NCBI GenBank assembly: GCA_964495375.1
Contig: CAZBWM010000034.1
Span: 1-64,000 of the forward strand
Direction: 5' to 3'
Length of the DNA: 64,000 nucleotides
From: JAIESQ01 sp964495375
Lineage (GTDB): Bacteria; Planctomycetota; Planctomycetia; Pirellulales; JAEUIK01
Shown one piece after another: positions 1 through 7,828 of the stretch. The notes under the pieces were generated by a model. It did no database searches, was not told where the DNA came from, and saw only the letters and a list, made by a program, of their open reading frames with translations. How positions within the stretch are numbered: position 1 is the stretch's first letter; each line of letters starts with the position of its first letter. The position numbers and the translations under genes were made by a program.

Positions 1-698
1 AGGCTTTGCGGAACGTCGCCTTGCACGATGCGCAGGGCGAGCCCCTCGGCGATGGCCGTTTTGCCGACGCCTGGCTCGCCGATCAGCACGGGGTTGTTCT
101 TGGTGCGGCGCGAGAGGACCTGCACGACGCGGCGAATCTCTTGATCGCGGCCGATCACCGGATCGAGCTTGCCTTGATTGGCGCGCTTGACGAGGTCGAT
201 ACCGTACTTTTCAAGGGCCTGGAACTTTTCTTCGGGATTTTGATCCTGCACGCGGCTGGCGCCACGCACGGTTTGCAGCGCGCCGAGCAGCTCTTTCTCG
301 GTGATGGCGTTGAGCTTCAGGACGTTCTTGGCCTTCGAGTCGACCTTGGCCAGCGCCAACAGCAGGTGCTCGGTCGAGATGAAGTCGTCCTTCATCGTGT
401 CGGCTTCGCGCTGGGCCGCTTCGAGCACCTGCATCAGGGCCTGGCTCGGCGCCGGCGTGGCGCCGCCGGAGACTCTGGGGAAGTGACCGAGTTCGGCTTT
501 GACGATCTTGTCGAGCTGCGGGCGATTGACGCCGATCTTGTCGAGCAATGGGCGGACCACGCCCTCGCTTTCGGTCAACAGCCCGGCGAGCAGATGCAGC
601 GGGTCGATCTGGGGATTGCCGGCATCGGCGGCAATCTCTTGCGCCTGCTGAACCGCTTCTTGAGCCTTGATGGTGAGTTTGTCGAGTCGGAAGGCCAT
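1..698 (-). CDS. clpB: ATP-dependent chaperone ClpB, N-terminal part
   Basis: This is the first ~232 residues of a Clp/Hsp100 disaggregase; the gene runs off the left edge. The protein begins MAFRLDKLTIKAQEAVQQA, the usual ClpB N-domain start, followed by the two Clp-N repeats (roughly residues 5-145, with the motif STEHLLLAL). The first AAA module then opens with KYGIDL, DPVIGRDQEIRR and the Walker A motif GEPGVGKTAIAEGLA. ClpB works with DnaK in the cytoplasm to rescue aggregated proteins, and dnaK lies directly upstream on the same strand. No clear Shine-Dalgarno precedes the ATG; instead a small hairpin with a U tract ends two bases before it. ClpA/ClpC are less likely because of the dnaK context and N-terminal sequence. 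Confidence 0.93.
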   Translation of the reverse strand, partial: MAFRLDKLTIKAQEAVQQAQEIAADAGNPQIDPLHLLAGLLTESEGVVRPLLDKIGVNRPQLDKIVKAELGHFPRVSGGATPAPSQALMQVLEAAQREADTMKDDFISTEHLLLALAKVDSKAKNVLKLNAITEKELLGALQTVRGASRVQDQNPEEKFQALEKYGIDLVKRANQGKLDPVIGRDQEIRRVVQVLSRRTKNNPVLIGEPGVGKTAIAEGLALRIVQGDVPQS

Positions 699-700
699 GG

Positions 701-719
701 AAAAAAGCCCCGAAGGAGC
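701..719 (-). terminator. Small hairpin plus U6 directly before clpB start
   Basis: On the minus strand GCTCC-TTC-GGGGC (5-bp stem with one G-U pair) is followed by six T and then CC-ATG of clpB. The shape is that of a minimal intrinsic terminator or attenuator, but the stem is short and it sits in the ribosome-binding region, so it may act on translation or do nothing. Confidence 0.3.
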
Positions 720-833
720 GTAGACGTTGGAACTAGGAGACTATACCGCGCGACCAACGAATGCTGCGAAGCAAACTCCGCGCGGGAGCGAGTGCTGCGC
801 GGCGGTGGGTTTCTGGTCGCGCGAGCTGCGGAG

Positions 834-908
834 GGGGACAGTCCCATGTTTTCGGAACATGCGAGTCGGCAGGCGCCGAGTCACACACCGAAAAATGGGA
901 CAGTCCCC
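834..908. repeat. Inverted-repeat element with GGGGACAGTCCC ends
   Basis: Arms at 834-855 (ggggacagtcccatgttttc...) and 888-908 (ccgaaaaatgggacagtccc...) are near-perfect reverse complements flanking about 32 bases. Each arm also carries its own small palindrome, ggggac/gtcccc-like. Dispersed REP-like units with this core are common in large bacterial genomes; no transposase is linked here. Confidence 0.6.
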
Positions 909-919
909 GAACCGCACGA

Positions 920-950
920 GCTAGCGCGCGGAGTAAACTCCGCGGCTAAC
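920..950. repeat. Palindrome with core GGAGTAAACTCC
   Basis: gctagcgcgcggagt (920-934) and actccgcggctaac (937-950) pair around a two-base centre, with one extra base and one mismatch. It sits directly beside the preceding inverted repeat and looks like a second class of dispersed intergenic palindrome. Confidence 0.5.
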
Positions 951-1061
951 GAATGCATGATCCGCTGAAAGACACAGAAGGGCACAGAAATCTGAAGAAC
1001 GCGTTGAACGGCTCCACAGGACTTCTGCGATCCACTGCGTCTTCTGTGGATTGCAATTCGA

Positions 1062-2984
1062 TTACGAGTCTTTGACTTCGAACTCGGCGTCGATCACGTC
1101 GTCGGGCTTGCCGCCGCCGGCGCCGTTACCGCCATCGGGCCCACCGGCGGTTTGTGCGCCGCCGGCAGCTCCGCCGTCGCCAGCTTGATACAAAGCGCGG
1201 CTGAGGGCCTGGTTGGCCTGATCGAGCTCGTGATTGGCCGCCTTGAGTTTCTCGATGTCGTCACTCTTAGCGGTTTCGCGAGCCCGGGCGACGGCGGCCT
1301 CGGTGGCCTGTTTGTCGGCGCCACTGAGCTTGGCTTCGTGCTCCTTCAAGAGCTTCTCGATCTGGAAGGCGCGCGATTCGATTTCGTTGCGCTGTTCGGC
1401 GAGCTCGCGGCGTTTCTTGTCTTCGGCCGCGTGGGACTCGGCGTCTTTGCGCATCCGCTCGATCTCAGTGTCCGACAAGCCGCTCGATTGCTCGATGCGG
1501 ACCGTCTGCTGCTTGCCGGTGCCGAGGTCTTTGGCCGACACGTTGAGGATACCGTTCTGATCGATGTCGAACTTGACTTCGATCTGCGGCATGCCGCGCG
1601 GCGCGGCGCCGATCCCTTCGAGATTGAACTGACCGAGCAAGCGGTTATCGGCCGCCATTTCGCGTTCGCCCTGGAAGACGCGGACCGTGACCGCGGTTTG
1701 ATTGTCTTCAGCCGTGCTGAAGACTTGTTTGCGCTCGGTGGGGATCGTGGTGTTGCGCTCGACGAGCTTGGTGAAAATGCCGCCGAGGGTTTCGATGCCG
1801 AGCGACAACGGCGTGACATCCAAGAGGAGCACGTCCTTCACTTCGCCGGCGAGCACGCCACCTTGGATGGCGGCGCCAACGGCCACGACTTCATCGGGGT
1901 TCACCCCCTTGTGCGGCTCTTTCTCGAAGAGCTTCTTGACGAGCTCTTGCACCTTGGGGATGCGGGTAGAACCGCCGACGAGCACAACCTCGTCGATATC
2001 CTTCGGCGTGAACTTGGCGTCTTTGAGCGCTTGCAGCACGGGCCCGCGGCAACGCTCGATCAGGTGATCGACCAGTTGCTCGAACTTGGCGCGGGTGATC
2101 GTGACTTGCAAGTGCTTCGGCCCACTGGCATCGGCCGTGATGAACGGCAGGTTGATGTCGGTCGAGGCGGCCGAGCTCAGCTCTTTCTTGGCCTTTTCGC
2201 AGGCTTCTTGCAGCCGCTGCAGGGCCATGGTGTCTTTGCGGAGGTCGATCCCCTGCTCGCGTTTGAACTCGTCGGCGACGTAGTTGATGAGGACTTCGTC
2301 GAAGTCGTCGCCGCCCAGGTGGGTGTCGCCATTGGTGCTGATGACGCGGAAGACGCCATCGGCGACTTCCAACACCGACACGTCGAAGGTACCGCCGCCG
2401 AGATCGAAGACCGCGATCTTCTCGTGCTCTTTACGATCGAGACCGTAGGCCAGGGCCGCGGCCGTCGGCTCGTTGATGATGCGGGCGACTTCGAGGCCGG
2501 CGATTTCGCCAGCGTCTTTCGTGGCTTGCCGCTGGGCGTCGTTGAAGTAGGCCGGCACCGTGATGACAGCCTTATTGACCTTGTGCCCGAGGTAGGCTTC
2601 GGCCGCTTCCTTGAGCTTGCGGAGAATCAGCGCGGAGATTTCCGGCGGGGTGAACTCCTTGTCGCCGACTTTGACTTTGACGTAGTCGTTCGATCCGCCT
2701 ACGACCTGGTAGGGGACCATCTTCTCTTCGCCTTGCACTTCGTTGTGCCGACGACCCATGAAACGCTTGATCGAATAGACCGTGCGCGTGGGGTTGGTGA
2801 CCGCCTGGCGGCGCGCGGGCTCGCCGACGAGCACGTCGCCTTTATCGGTGAACGCGACCACGCTCGGGGTGAGGCGATTGCCTTCCGCGTTGGGGACGAC
2901 TTTCGCTTCTTTACCTTCCATAACGGCGACGACCGAGTTGGTGGTACCCAGGTCGATGCCGATGATTTTTTCGCCTTGAGCCAT
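1062..2984 (-). CDS. dnaK: Molecular chaperone DnaK (Hsp70)
   Basis: The 640-residue protein is a full-length Hsp70. The ATPase domain (about 1-385) shows IGIDLGTTNSVVAV, the DnaK signature IFDLGGGTFDVS-like AVFDLGGGTFDVSVLEV, and VLVGGSTRIPKVQ. The interdomain linker is VLLLDVTPLSLGIE, followed by the substrate-binding beta domain, a helical lid and a Gly-rich tail ending DVIDAEFEVKDS. It folds and protects cytoplasmic proteins with DnaJ and GrpE, neither of which is in this window. A strong ribosome-binding site (AAGGAG, 8 bases before ATG) supports the start. clpB follows 363 bases downstream. A 15-bp perfect palindrome about 310 bases upstream may be a regulatory site. Confidence 0.98.
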   Translation of the reverse strand: MAQGEKIIGIDLGTTNSVVAVMEGKEAKVVPNAEGNRLTPSVVAFTDKGDVLVGEPARRQAVTNPTRTVYSIKRFMGRRHNEVQGEEKMVPYQVVGGSNDYVKVKVGDKEFTPPEISALILRKLKEAAEAYLGHKVNKAVITVPAYFNDAQRQATKDAGEIAGLEVARIINEPTAAALAYGLDRKEHEKIAVFDLGGGTFDVSVLEVADGVFRVISTNGDTHLGGDDFDEVLINYVADEFKREQGIDLRKDTMALQRLQEACEKAKKELSSAASTDINLPFITADASGPKHLQVTITRAKFEQLVDHLIERCRGPVLQALKDAKFTPKDIDEVVLVGGSTRIPKVQELVKKLFEKEPHKGVNPDEVVAVGAAIQGGVLAGEVKDVLLLDVTPLSLGIETLGGIFTKLVERNTTIPTERKQVFSTAEDNQTAVTVRVFQGEREMAADNRLLGQFNLEGIGAAPRGMPQIEVKFDIDQNGILNVSAKDLGTGKQQTVRIEQSSGLSDTEIERMRKDAESHAAEDKKRRELAEQRNEIESRAFQIEKLLKEHEAKLSGADKQATEAAVARARETAKSDDIEKLKAANHELDQANQALSRALYQAGDGGAAGGAQTAGGPDGGNGAGGGKPDDVIDAEFEVKDS

Positions 2985-3249
2985 AAGAACGCTCCTTTAT
3001 CTCGTTGCTCGCTCGCGATCGCGATGCTGCTGAAGATTGACTTTTTTCGTCGTCGAACGAGCACGCCGCGGTTGTTGGCCGCCGCAATTCGCGGATCGGC
3101 TTGGCGGCATGATGGTTCGAAGTGGAAACGCAAAGGGTGTGCCGCAGGTCGTCGTCCGACCACACTATATCAAATGCTTAAATGCCAGCTACTTAGCACG
3201 CGCGCATCGGCGACGTTGTTCGGGGCGCCGCAGAATCGAACGTTCGAGG

Positions 3250-3307
3250 CTGCCAGTTTGGGAGCCGAAGCTCGACTGTGGCCACGCCGACGCTGCCAAT
3301 TTGGCAG
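3250..3307. promoter_or_regulatory. Palindromic operator candidate upstream of dnaK
   Basis: Positions 3293-3307 read ctgccaatttggcag, a perfect palindrome of 7-bp arms around one central base. A degenerate copy (ctgccagtttgggag, 13 of 15 matching) lies at 3250-3264, and a weaker half at about 3318-3326. Repeated operator-like sites upstream of a heat-shock gene suggest a dimeric repressor or activator site. The assignment to dnaK rather than pheA is an inference from distance. Confidence 0.4.
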
Positions 3308-3523
3308 TTTTCGACTCGGCAATTTGACCCAGTATCGGCGTCGCCAGGGCCGGCCTCGTTTGAAAAATACCACATCGTTCGCAGGTGATGGCCGTACCGT
3401 GAAAGGTGCCGCGCGGCCGGCTGGCACGCTCCGATTGGTACACCGCTCGGTGCGTGTAAATGCGCCGTACAATTGGGTCGAGCCGATCGCGCACGCGGGG
3501 TAAACCACTCGGATCGCCGCTGC

Positions 3524-3552
3524 TTGACACCCCCCGAGGGCACAAGTACAAG
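3524..3552 (+). promoter_or_regulatory. Sigma70-like promoter for pheA
   Basis: A perfect TTGACA (3524-3529) is spaced 17 bases from TACAAG (3547-3552, 4 of 6 matches to TATAAT). It would give a leader of about 85 bases to the pheA ATG at 3645. Confidence 0.45.
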
Positions 3553-3644
3553 AGGTCTGGTTTGGCAGGTGGCGCGCTGGCGCTGGCGTAGGTCGTTACG
3601 CCGTCTAATCTTGAGACCTGTCGCGCCTGGGGAAGCATCGCCCG

Positions 3645-4766
3645 ATGGCCAAGGACAAGCCCTCGACGAAGGGGCAAAAATCAGCACCGCGCTCGGCGAG
3701 CCTGGCCGGCTTGCGGAGCCAGATCGATCGCTTGGACCGCGAGATCGTCCGGCTGGCGAATCAGCGCGCCGAATTTGCCGCCGAAATCGGCAAACTCAAA
3801 GACGCCAACGGGCAGCCAGCCTACGCCCCTGGTCGCGAAGAAGAAGTCATTCTGCGTGCGATCGAGGCGAGCCGCGGGCCGCTGCCGCCCGAGTGCATTC
3901 GCTCGATCTTTCGCGAGCTGATCAGTGGCTCGCGCGCGCTGGAAGCTAAGCTGCGCGTGGCGTACCTCGGCCCACCTTATAGCTACACGCATTTGGCGGC
4001 CCACCAGCGTTTTGGTGACGGCGTTGAGCTGGTCGCGGTCGGCACCATCCCGGCAGTGTTCGAGGAAGTCAACCGCGGGCACGCGCAGTTCGGCCTGGTG
4101 CCGCTGGAGAATTCGACCGACGGGCGGATCGCCGACACGCTCGACATGTTCGCGCGGTTGCCGGCCCGCATCTGTGGCGAAGTGCAGTTGCGAATCCATC
4201 ACAACCTGCTGGCCCGTTGCTCGCGGGGCGACGTGACCGAGGTTTACAGCAAGCCGCAGGCGTTGAGCCAGTGCCGGAACTGGATCGCCAAGCACCTGCC
4301 GAACGTGCGCGCCGTCGAGGTCGCCAGCACGACCACGGCCGCCCAGTTAGCCCAGGAGAAGGCCGGCGCCGCGGCGATCGCCAGTTCGCAGGCGGCGCAG
4401 CACTATGGTCTCGAAGTGTTGGTGCCGAACATTGAGGACCAGCCCGACAATCTGACGCGGTTTGCCGTGATCGGCGAAGCGTCGGCCGAGCGGACGGGGC
4501 GCGACAAGACGTCGCTGATGTTCGAGATTGCCCATCGCCCAGGCTCGCTGGCCGACGCGATGGGGGTGTTCAAGCGCTATAAGCTGAACCTGACCTGGAT
4601 CGAGTCGTTTCCGATCGCGCGGCCCGAGGGGGGCTACCTGTTCTTCGTCGAGTGCGAGGGGCACGAGAAGGACGCCCGGGTGGCCAAGGCGCTGGCGCTG
4701 TTGCAGCGGAAAACGCTGCGTTTCGAGGTCTTGGGCTCGTATCCGCGCAGCGCGCCGGTTGGCTAG
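3645..4766 (+). CDS. pheA: Bifunctional chorismate mutase/prephenate dehydratase
   Basis: The 373-residue P-protein converts chorismate to prephenate and then phenylpyruvate in phenylalanine synthesis. An AroQ chorismate mutase domain spans about residues 20-100 (LRSQIDRLDREIVRLANQR). The prephenate dehydratase domain follows (about 107-285), starting VAYLGPPYSYTHLAA and including PLENSTDGRIADTLDMF and the catalytic-loop motif NLTRFAVIG. The ACT domain (about 298-365) carries the phenylalanine-binding motif WIESFPIA, a variant of ESRP, so feedback inhibition by Phe is expected. Length and domain order match the fused family. aroF, encoding the first pathway enzyme, follows after 154 bases, suggesting co-transcription. 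Confidence 0.96.
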   Translation: MAKDKPSTKGQKSAPRSASLAGLRSQIDRLDREIVRLANQRAEFAAEIGKLKDANGQPAYAPGREEEVILRAIEASRGPLPPECIRSIFRELISGSRALEAKLRVAYLGPPYSYTHLAAHQRFGDGVELVAVGTIPAVFEEVNRGHAQFGLVPLENSTDGRIADTLDMFARLPARICGEVQLRIHHNLLARCSRGDVTEVYSKPQALSQCRNWIAKHLPNVRAVEVASTTTAAQLAQEKAGAAAIASSQAAQHYGLEVLVPNIEDQPDNLTRFAVIGEASAERTGRDKTSLMFEIAHRPGSLADAMGVFKRYKLNLTWIESFPIARPEGGYLFFVECEGHEKDARVAKALALLQRKTLRFEVLGSYPRSAPVG

Positions 4767-4920
4767 CCGAGCGCCGGGCCGCGTGCTAAACTCAAGCCCC
4801 TTGCGGCGTTGCCGTGTGCCGGTAGCGCGCTTGCCTTGGATATCGCGGCCGACTCGCCGCGTGCTGGGCATCTGGTCCACTACCCGTTGTTCTCCTTCCT
4901 CTGTCGCGACTGAGATTCTC

Positions 4921-5961
4921 GTGATTATCGTTCTCAAGCCGGGTGTCAACGACGAACAGATTCAGCATGTCATCGAGCGGGTCGAGGCGATGGGGCTCAG
5001 CGCCCATTTGAGCCGCGGCACGTACCGCACCATCATCGGCGTAATCGGCGACGAATCGCAACTTCAGGTGGCGCCCCTGGGTGCGATCCCTGGAGTGGCC
5101 GACGTGATTCCTATTTTGCCGGCGTTCAAGCTAGCCAGCCGCGAGGCGCACGGCGAGCCGAGCGTGATCGACGTGGCGGGGGTCAAGATCGGCGGTGGGC
5201 ATCTGGGGATGATCGCTGGCCCGTGCGCGATCGAAAGCCGGGAACGGCTCGACGAAATCGCCGGCGCGGTGCGGCAAGCGGGGGCCAACCTATTGCGCGG
5301 CGGCGCGTTCAAGCCGCGCACCAGTCCCTATGCGTTCCAGGGTCTCGGCGAAGAGGGGTTGAAGATTCTTCGCGAAGTCGGCGATCGGCATGGCATGCCG
5401 GTGGTGACCGAAGTGATGGACCCGCGCTTTGTCGACCTGGTGGCCGACTACGCCGACATGCTGCAAATCGGCGCGCGGAACATGCAGAACTTTTCGTTGC
5501 TGACCGAAGTGGGTCGGGCCCGCAAGCCGGTGCTGCTGAAGCGGGGCATGAGCGCCACGATCAAAGACCTGCTGATGAGCGCCGAGTACATCATGTCGCA
5601 GGGCAACTCGCAGGTGGTGCTCTGCGAGCGAGGCGTGCGCAGCTTCGACACCGACACCCGCAACTTGTTCGACGTGGCGGCGGTGCCGCTGGCCAAGGGC
5701 TTGTCGCATCTGCCGATCATTGTCGATCCGAGCCACGCGACGGGGCGCCCCGATTTGATTCCGGCCTGCGCGTTGGCGGGCGTGGCGGCCGGCGCCGACG
5801 GTGTCCACATCGAAGTGCATAACTGCCCCGAAGAGGCGCTTTCCGACGGCCCGCAGGCCTTGCTGCCCGATCAGTATACGGCCATAGCGGCGCAGATTCG
5901 CGCGTTGGCCGAGCTGTTGGGCAAACGGATTTCCAACGGCGCGGTTGCCGTAGCGAGCTAG
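4921..5961 (+). CDS. aroF: 3-deoxy-7-phosphoheptulonate synthase (type I-beta)
   Basis: The enzyme joins phosphoenolpyruvate and erythrose 4-phosphate in the first step of the shikimate pathway. I choose the GTG at 4921 because the protein then begins VIIVLKPGVNDEQIQHVI, the usual start of this family; the frame stays open upstream but that extension is unconserved-looking. The 346 residues comprise an N-terminal ferredoxin-like regulatory domain (about 1-70) and a TIM barrel with MIAGPCAIESRE, LLRGGAFKPRTSPYAFQGL, KPVLLKRGMSATI, and PIIVDPSHATGRPDLI. It follows pheA and precedes a small membrane protein gene by 9 bases. The N-terminal domain suggests allosteric control of the shortened I-beta type. 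Confidence 0.95.
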   Translation: MIIVLKPGVNDEQIQHVIERVEAMGLSAHLSRGTYRTIIGVIGDESQLQVAPLGAIPGVADVIPILPAFKLASREAHGEPSVIDVAGVKIGGGHLGMIAGPCAIESRERLDEIAGAVRQAGANLLRGGAFKPRTSPYAFQGLGEEGLKILREVGDRHGMPVVTEVMDPRFVDLVADYADMLQIGARNMQNFSLLTEVGRARKPVLLKRGMSATIKDLLMSAEYIMSQGNSQVVLCERGVRSFDTDTRNLFDVAAVPLAKGLSHLPIIVDPSHATGRPDLIPACALAGVAAGADGVHIEVHNCPEEALSDGPQALLPDQYTAIAAQIRALAELLGKRISNGAVAVAS

Positions 5962-5970
5962 CGGCGCCCG

Positions 5971-6486
5971 ATGGTTGAGACGCTGCAACTTCCGCCCGAC
6001 GAACCGCGGCCGCCGCGCGTTTATCCGCGACTGAATCGGCGCATCTGGCTGTTGATGTGGCTGTCGCTGGTTGGTGGGCTGGCAGCGCTTGGCGGCGGTG
6101 GCTACGAGATTTACCGCGCGGGGCAACTGTCCACGCACGGTCAGCAGGTCGTCGGCACGCTCGTTGATTCGAACAAATTGAGCACCGGCAAGGGTCGAAC
6201 GGCCTACAGTGTGACGCTCAACTATCAACCGCCCGACGATCCGACGACGTACCAAAAGCAATTCACGGTCAGCGAGCAGCAATTCGACGAGATCCTGCAA
6301 AAAGGTCAGGCGGACGTGACGTACCTGGCGGCCGATCCCACGCATTCGGCGGTCGGCGGCATCATCAAACCCAACTATGAGCCACTGGCGATGGGGGTCG
6401 GGTTGCTGGCGGTCTCCGGCGGCATCGCGCTGTTTCGGCGGCGCCAGTGGAACAAGGTCGAAGCTTACATTCACGGCAAGTCGTAG
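5971..6486 (+). CDS. Small membrane protein, DUF3592-like
   Basis: The 171-residue protein has a Pro/Arg-rich cytoplasmic start, one membrane helix at about 27-50 (WLLMWLSLVGGLAALGGGGY), an extracytoplasmic beta-rich segment with a VVGTLVDSNKL...YSVTLNYQ pattern, a motif resembling VTYLAADPTHSAV, and a second helix at about 138-155 followed by RRR. This two-helix layout with an intervening small beta domain is that of DUF3592-type proteins. The function is unknown. It lies 9 bases after aroF and 42 bases before tpiA, so it is probably transcribed with them, though it has no obvious link to aromatic synthesis or glycolysis. Confidence 0.8.
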   Translation: MVETLQLPPDEPRPPRVYPRLNRRIWLLMWLSLVGGLAALGGGGYEIYRAGQLSTHGQQVVGTLVDSNKLSTGKGRTAYSVTLNYQPPDDPTTYQKQFTVSEQQFDEILQKGQADVTYLAADPTHSAVGGIIKPNYEPLAMGVGLLAVSGGIALFRRRQWNKVEAYIHGKS

Positions 6487-6528
6487 ACGGCGGATCGCGC
6501 ACTTGCATCAACCAGGAGGAGACACGCG

Positions 6529-7299
6529 ATGCGCCGACCGCTGATTGCCGGCAATTGGAAGATGAATCTCGATCGGGCCGCAGGCACCACGCTGGCCATG
6601 GATGTCGTGGCTGGCTGCGCCGGCCGCGCGGGGGTCGATGTCGTGCTCTGCCCTCCGTTTGTCTATCTGGAGGCAATCGGCGGAGCGCTCCGGGGGTCGG
6701 CCGTCGAGCTTGGCGCGCAAGACCTTTATCACGAGGGGTCCGGCGCGTTCACCGGCGAGGTGAGCGCCGCGATGCTCCTGGATGTCGGCTGCCGGTGGGT
6801 GATCATCGGGCATAGCGAACGCCGGCAACTGTTCGGCGAAACCGATGCCAGCGTGCTGAAAAAGACCCGGGCGGCGCTGGCCGCCGAGCGCGGCGGGCAC
6901 CGCCTGACGCCGATTGTTTGTGTCGGCGAAACGCTGGCCGAGCGCGAGGCCGGCCAGACCCAGGCAGTCATCGAGAGCCAGTTCAAGGGCTCCCTGGCCG
7001 AGCTTTCCGACGAGGAAATGGCCCGGGTGGTGCTCGCCTACGAGCCGGTTTGGGCGATCGGCACCGGGCGGGTTGCCACGCCCGAGCAGGCCGAGGAGGT
7101 GCATGCCGACCTTCGCAAGCGGGTGGCCGACCGCTACAATGCCGCCATCGCGGGCGAAACGCGGATTCTCTATGGCGGCAGCGTCAAACCGGAGAACGCC
7201 GCGCAGTTGTTCGCCAAGCCGAACGTCGATGGAGCGTTAGTCGGCGGAGCCAGCCTGAAGGCGGTCGACTTTTTGGGGATCATCGCGGCCACGGCCTGA
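6529..7299 (+). CDS. tpiA: Triosephosphate isomerase
   Basis: The 256-residue TIM-barrel enzyme interconverts dihydroxyacetone phosphate and glyceraldehyde 3-phosphate in glycolysis. Visible hallmarks are the N-terminal AGNWKMN with the catalytic lysine, the catalytic histidine in IIGHSERRQLFGE (about residue 94), the catalytic glutamate and loop in AYEPVWAIGTGRVAT (about 171), and the phosphate-binding YGGSVKPENA and GALVGGASL. The length is normal. A strong ribosome-binding site (AGGAGG-like, in ccaggaggagac) precedes the ATG. secG follows after 58 bases, a pairing seen in many bacteria (tpiA-secG). Confidence 0.98.
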   Translation: MRRPLIAGNWKMNLDRAAGTTLAMDVVAGCAGRAGVDVVLCPPFVYLEAIGGALRGSAVELGAQDLYHEGSGAFTGEVSAAMLLDVGCRWVIIGHSERRQLFGETDASVLKKTRAALAAERGGHRLTPIVCVGETLAEREAGQTQAVIESQFKGSLAELSDEEMARVVLAYEPVWAIGTGRVATPEQAEEVHADLRKRVADRYNAAIAGETRILYGGSVKPENAAQLFAKPNVDGALVGGASLKAVDFLGIIAATA

Positions 7300-7357
7300 C
7301 CAGTGGATTCCAGGCAAAGGTCGATCGGAAATCGTCGCAATCGGGAGATTGCCAGCA

Positions 7358-7807
7358 ATGAGTTTTGTCATCTGGGTGTTGTTATTTGTCGTCGCGCTGT
7401 TCCTCATTCTGCTGGTGCTGATCCAGCGTGGGCGGGGCGGCGGTCTGGCCGGCGCGTTCGGTGGCATGGGGGGGCAGAGCGCGTTCGGCACCAAAGCCGG
7501 CGACTTGTTCACCAAGATTACGATCGGCGTCGCGGCCGCTTGGATTCTGCTCTGCATGGCGGCCGACAAGCTGCTGACCGGCAGCGACAGCGCGCTGCGT
7601 CGGGCCAGCGGTAACGCCACTCAAACCAGTGGCACCGGCACCCAGCCCGCCCAACCGGGGCCTGGCGCGACGGCGCCGGCTGGCGGCACAGCGCCAGCAG
7701 GCGGTACCGCTCCTGCGGCCCCCGTGGCCCCCGCGCCAAGCGGTTCGGCCGAAGCACCCCCGGCCGCGCCTGCGAGTCCCCCGGCTGCTCCCTCCTCGAC
7801 TCCTTAA
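7358..7807 (+). CDS. secG: Preprotein translocase subunit SecG
   Basis: The protein begins MSFVIWVLLFVVALFLILLV, the first SecG membrane helix, followed by the conserved IQRGRGGGLAGAFGG and a QSAFGTKAGDLFTKIT stretch, then a second helix (about 49-67). SecG is an accessory subunit of the SecYEG channel. I place the start at the ATG at 7358, with GGGAG 11 bases before it; an in-frame TTG lies 9 bases upstream. The 149 residues are longer than a typical SecG of 75-110, because of a C-terminal low-complexity tail rich in Ala, Pro, Gly and Thr (about residues 85-149). Such a tail is a plausible lineage feature. Confidence 0.93.
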   Translation: MSFVIWVLLFVVALFLILLVLIQRGRGGGLAGAFGGMGGQSAFGTKAGDLFTKITIGVAAAWILLCMAADKLLTGSDSALRRASGNATQTSGTGTQPAQPGPGATAPAGGTAPAGGTAPAAPVAPAPSGSAEAPPAAPASPPAAPSSTP

Positions 7808-7828
7808 TCCTTCTCTCGAGAATCGCGC

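Larger units (their letters stand above)
699..1061. other. dnaK-clpB spacer built of palindromic repeats
   Basis: This gap of 363 bases between dnaK and clpB holds no convincing gene. It contains at least two palindromic repeat units (834-908 and 920-950) and a related GC-rich stretch near 745-800. It looks like an accumulation site for dispersed intergenic repeats. Confidence 0.6.
2985..3644. other. Divergent dnaK-pheA intergenic region
   Basis: These 660 bases separate dnaK (minus) from pheA (plus). No coding sequence is convincing. The stretch holds a CTGCCAAATTGGCAG palindrome with a degenerate second copy on the dnaK side and a sigma70-like promoter on the pheA side. The classical CIRCE operator is not present. 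Confidence 0.6.

Noticed and set aside
6..968. 320-codon plus-strand frame at the left edge
   Set aside because: Antisense to clpB; the reverse strand shows the ClpB N-domain and Walker A.
2985..3300. CIRCE (HrcA) element before dnaK
   Set aside because: Only a single ttagcac-like half is present (near 3193); there is no matching gagtgctaa half.
1152..3503. 783-codon plus-strand frame across dnaK
   Set aside because: Antisense to dnaK, which is full-length with all motifs.
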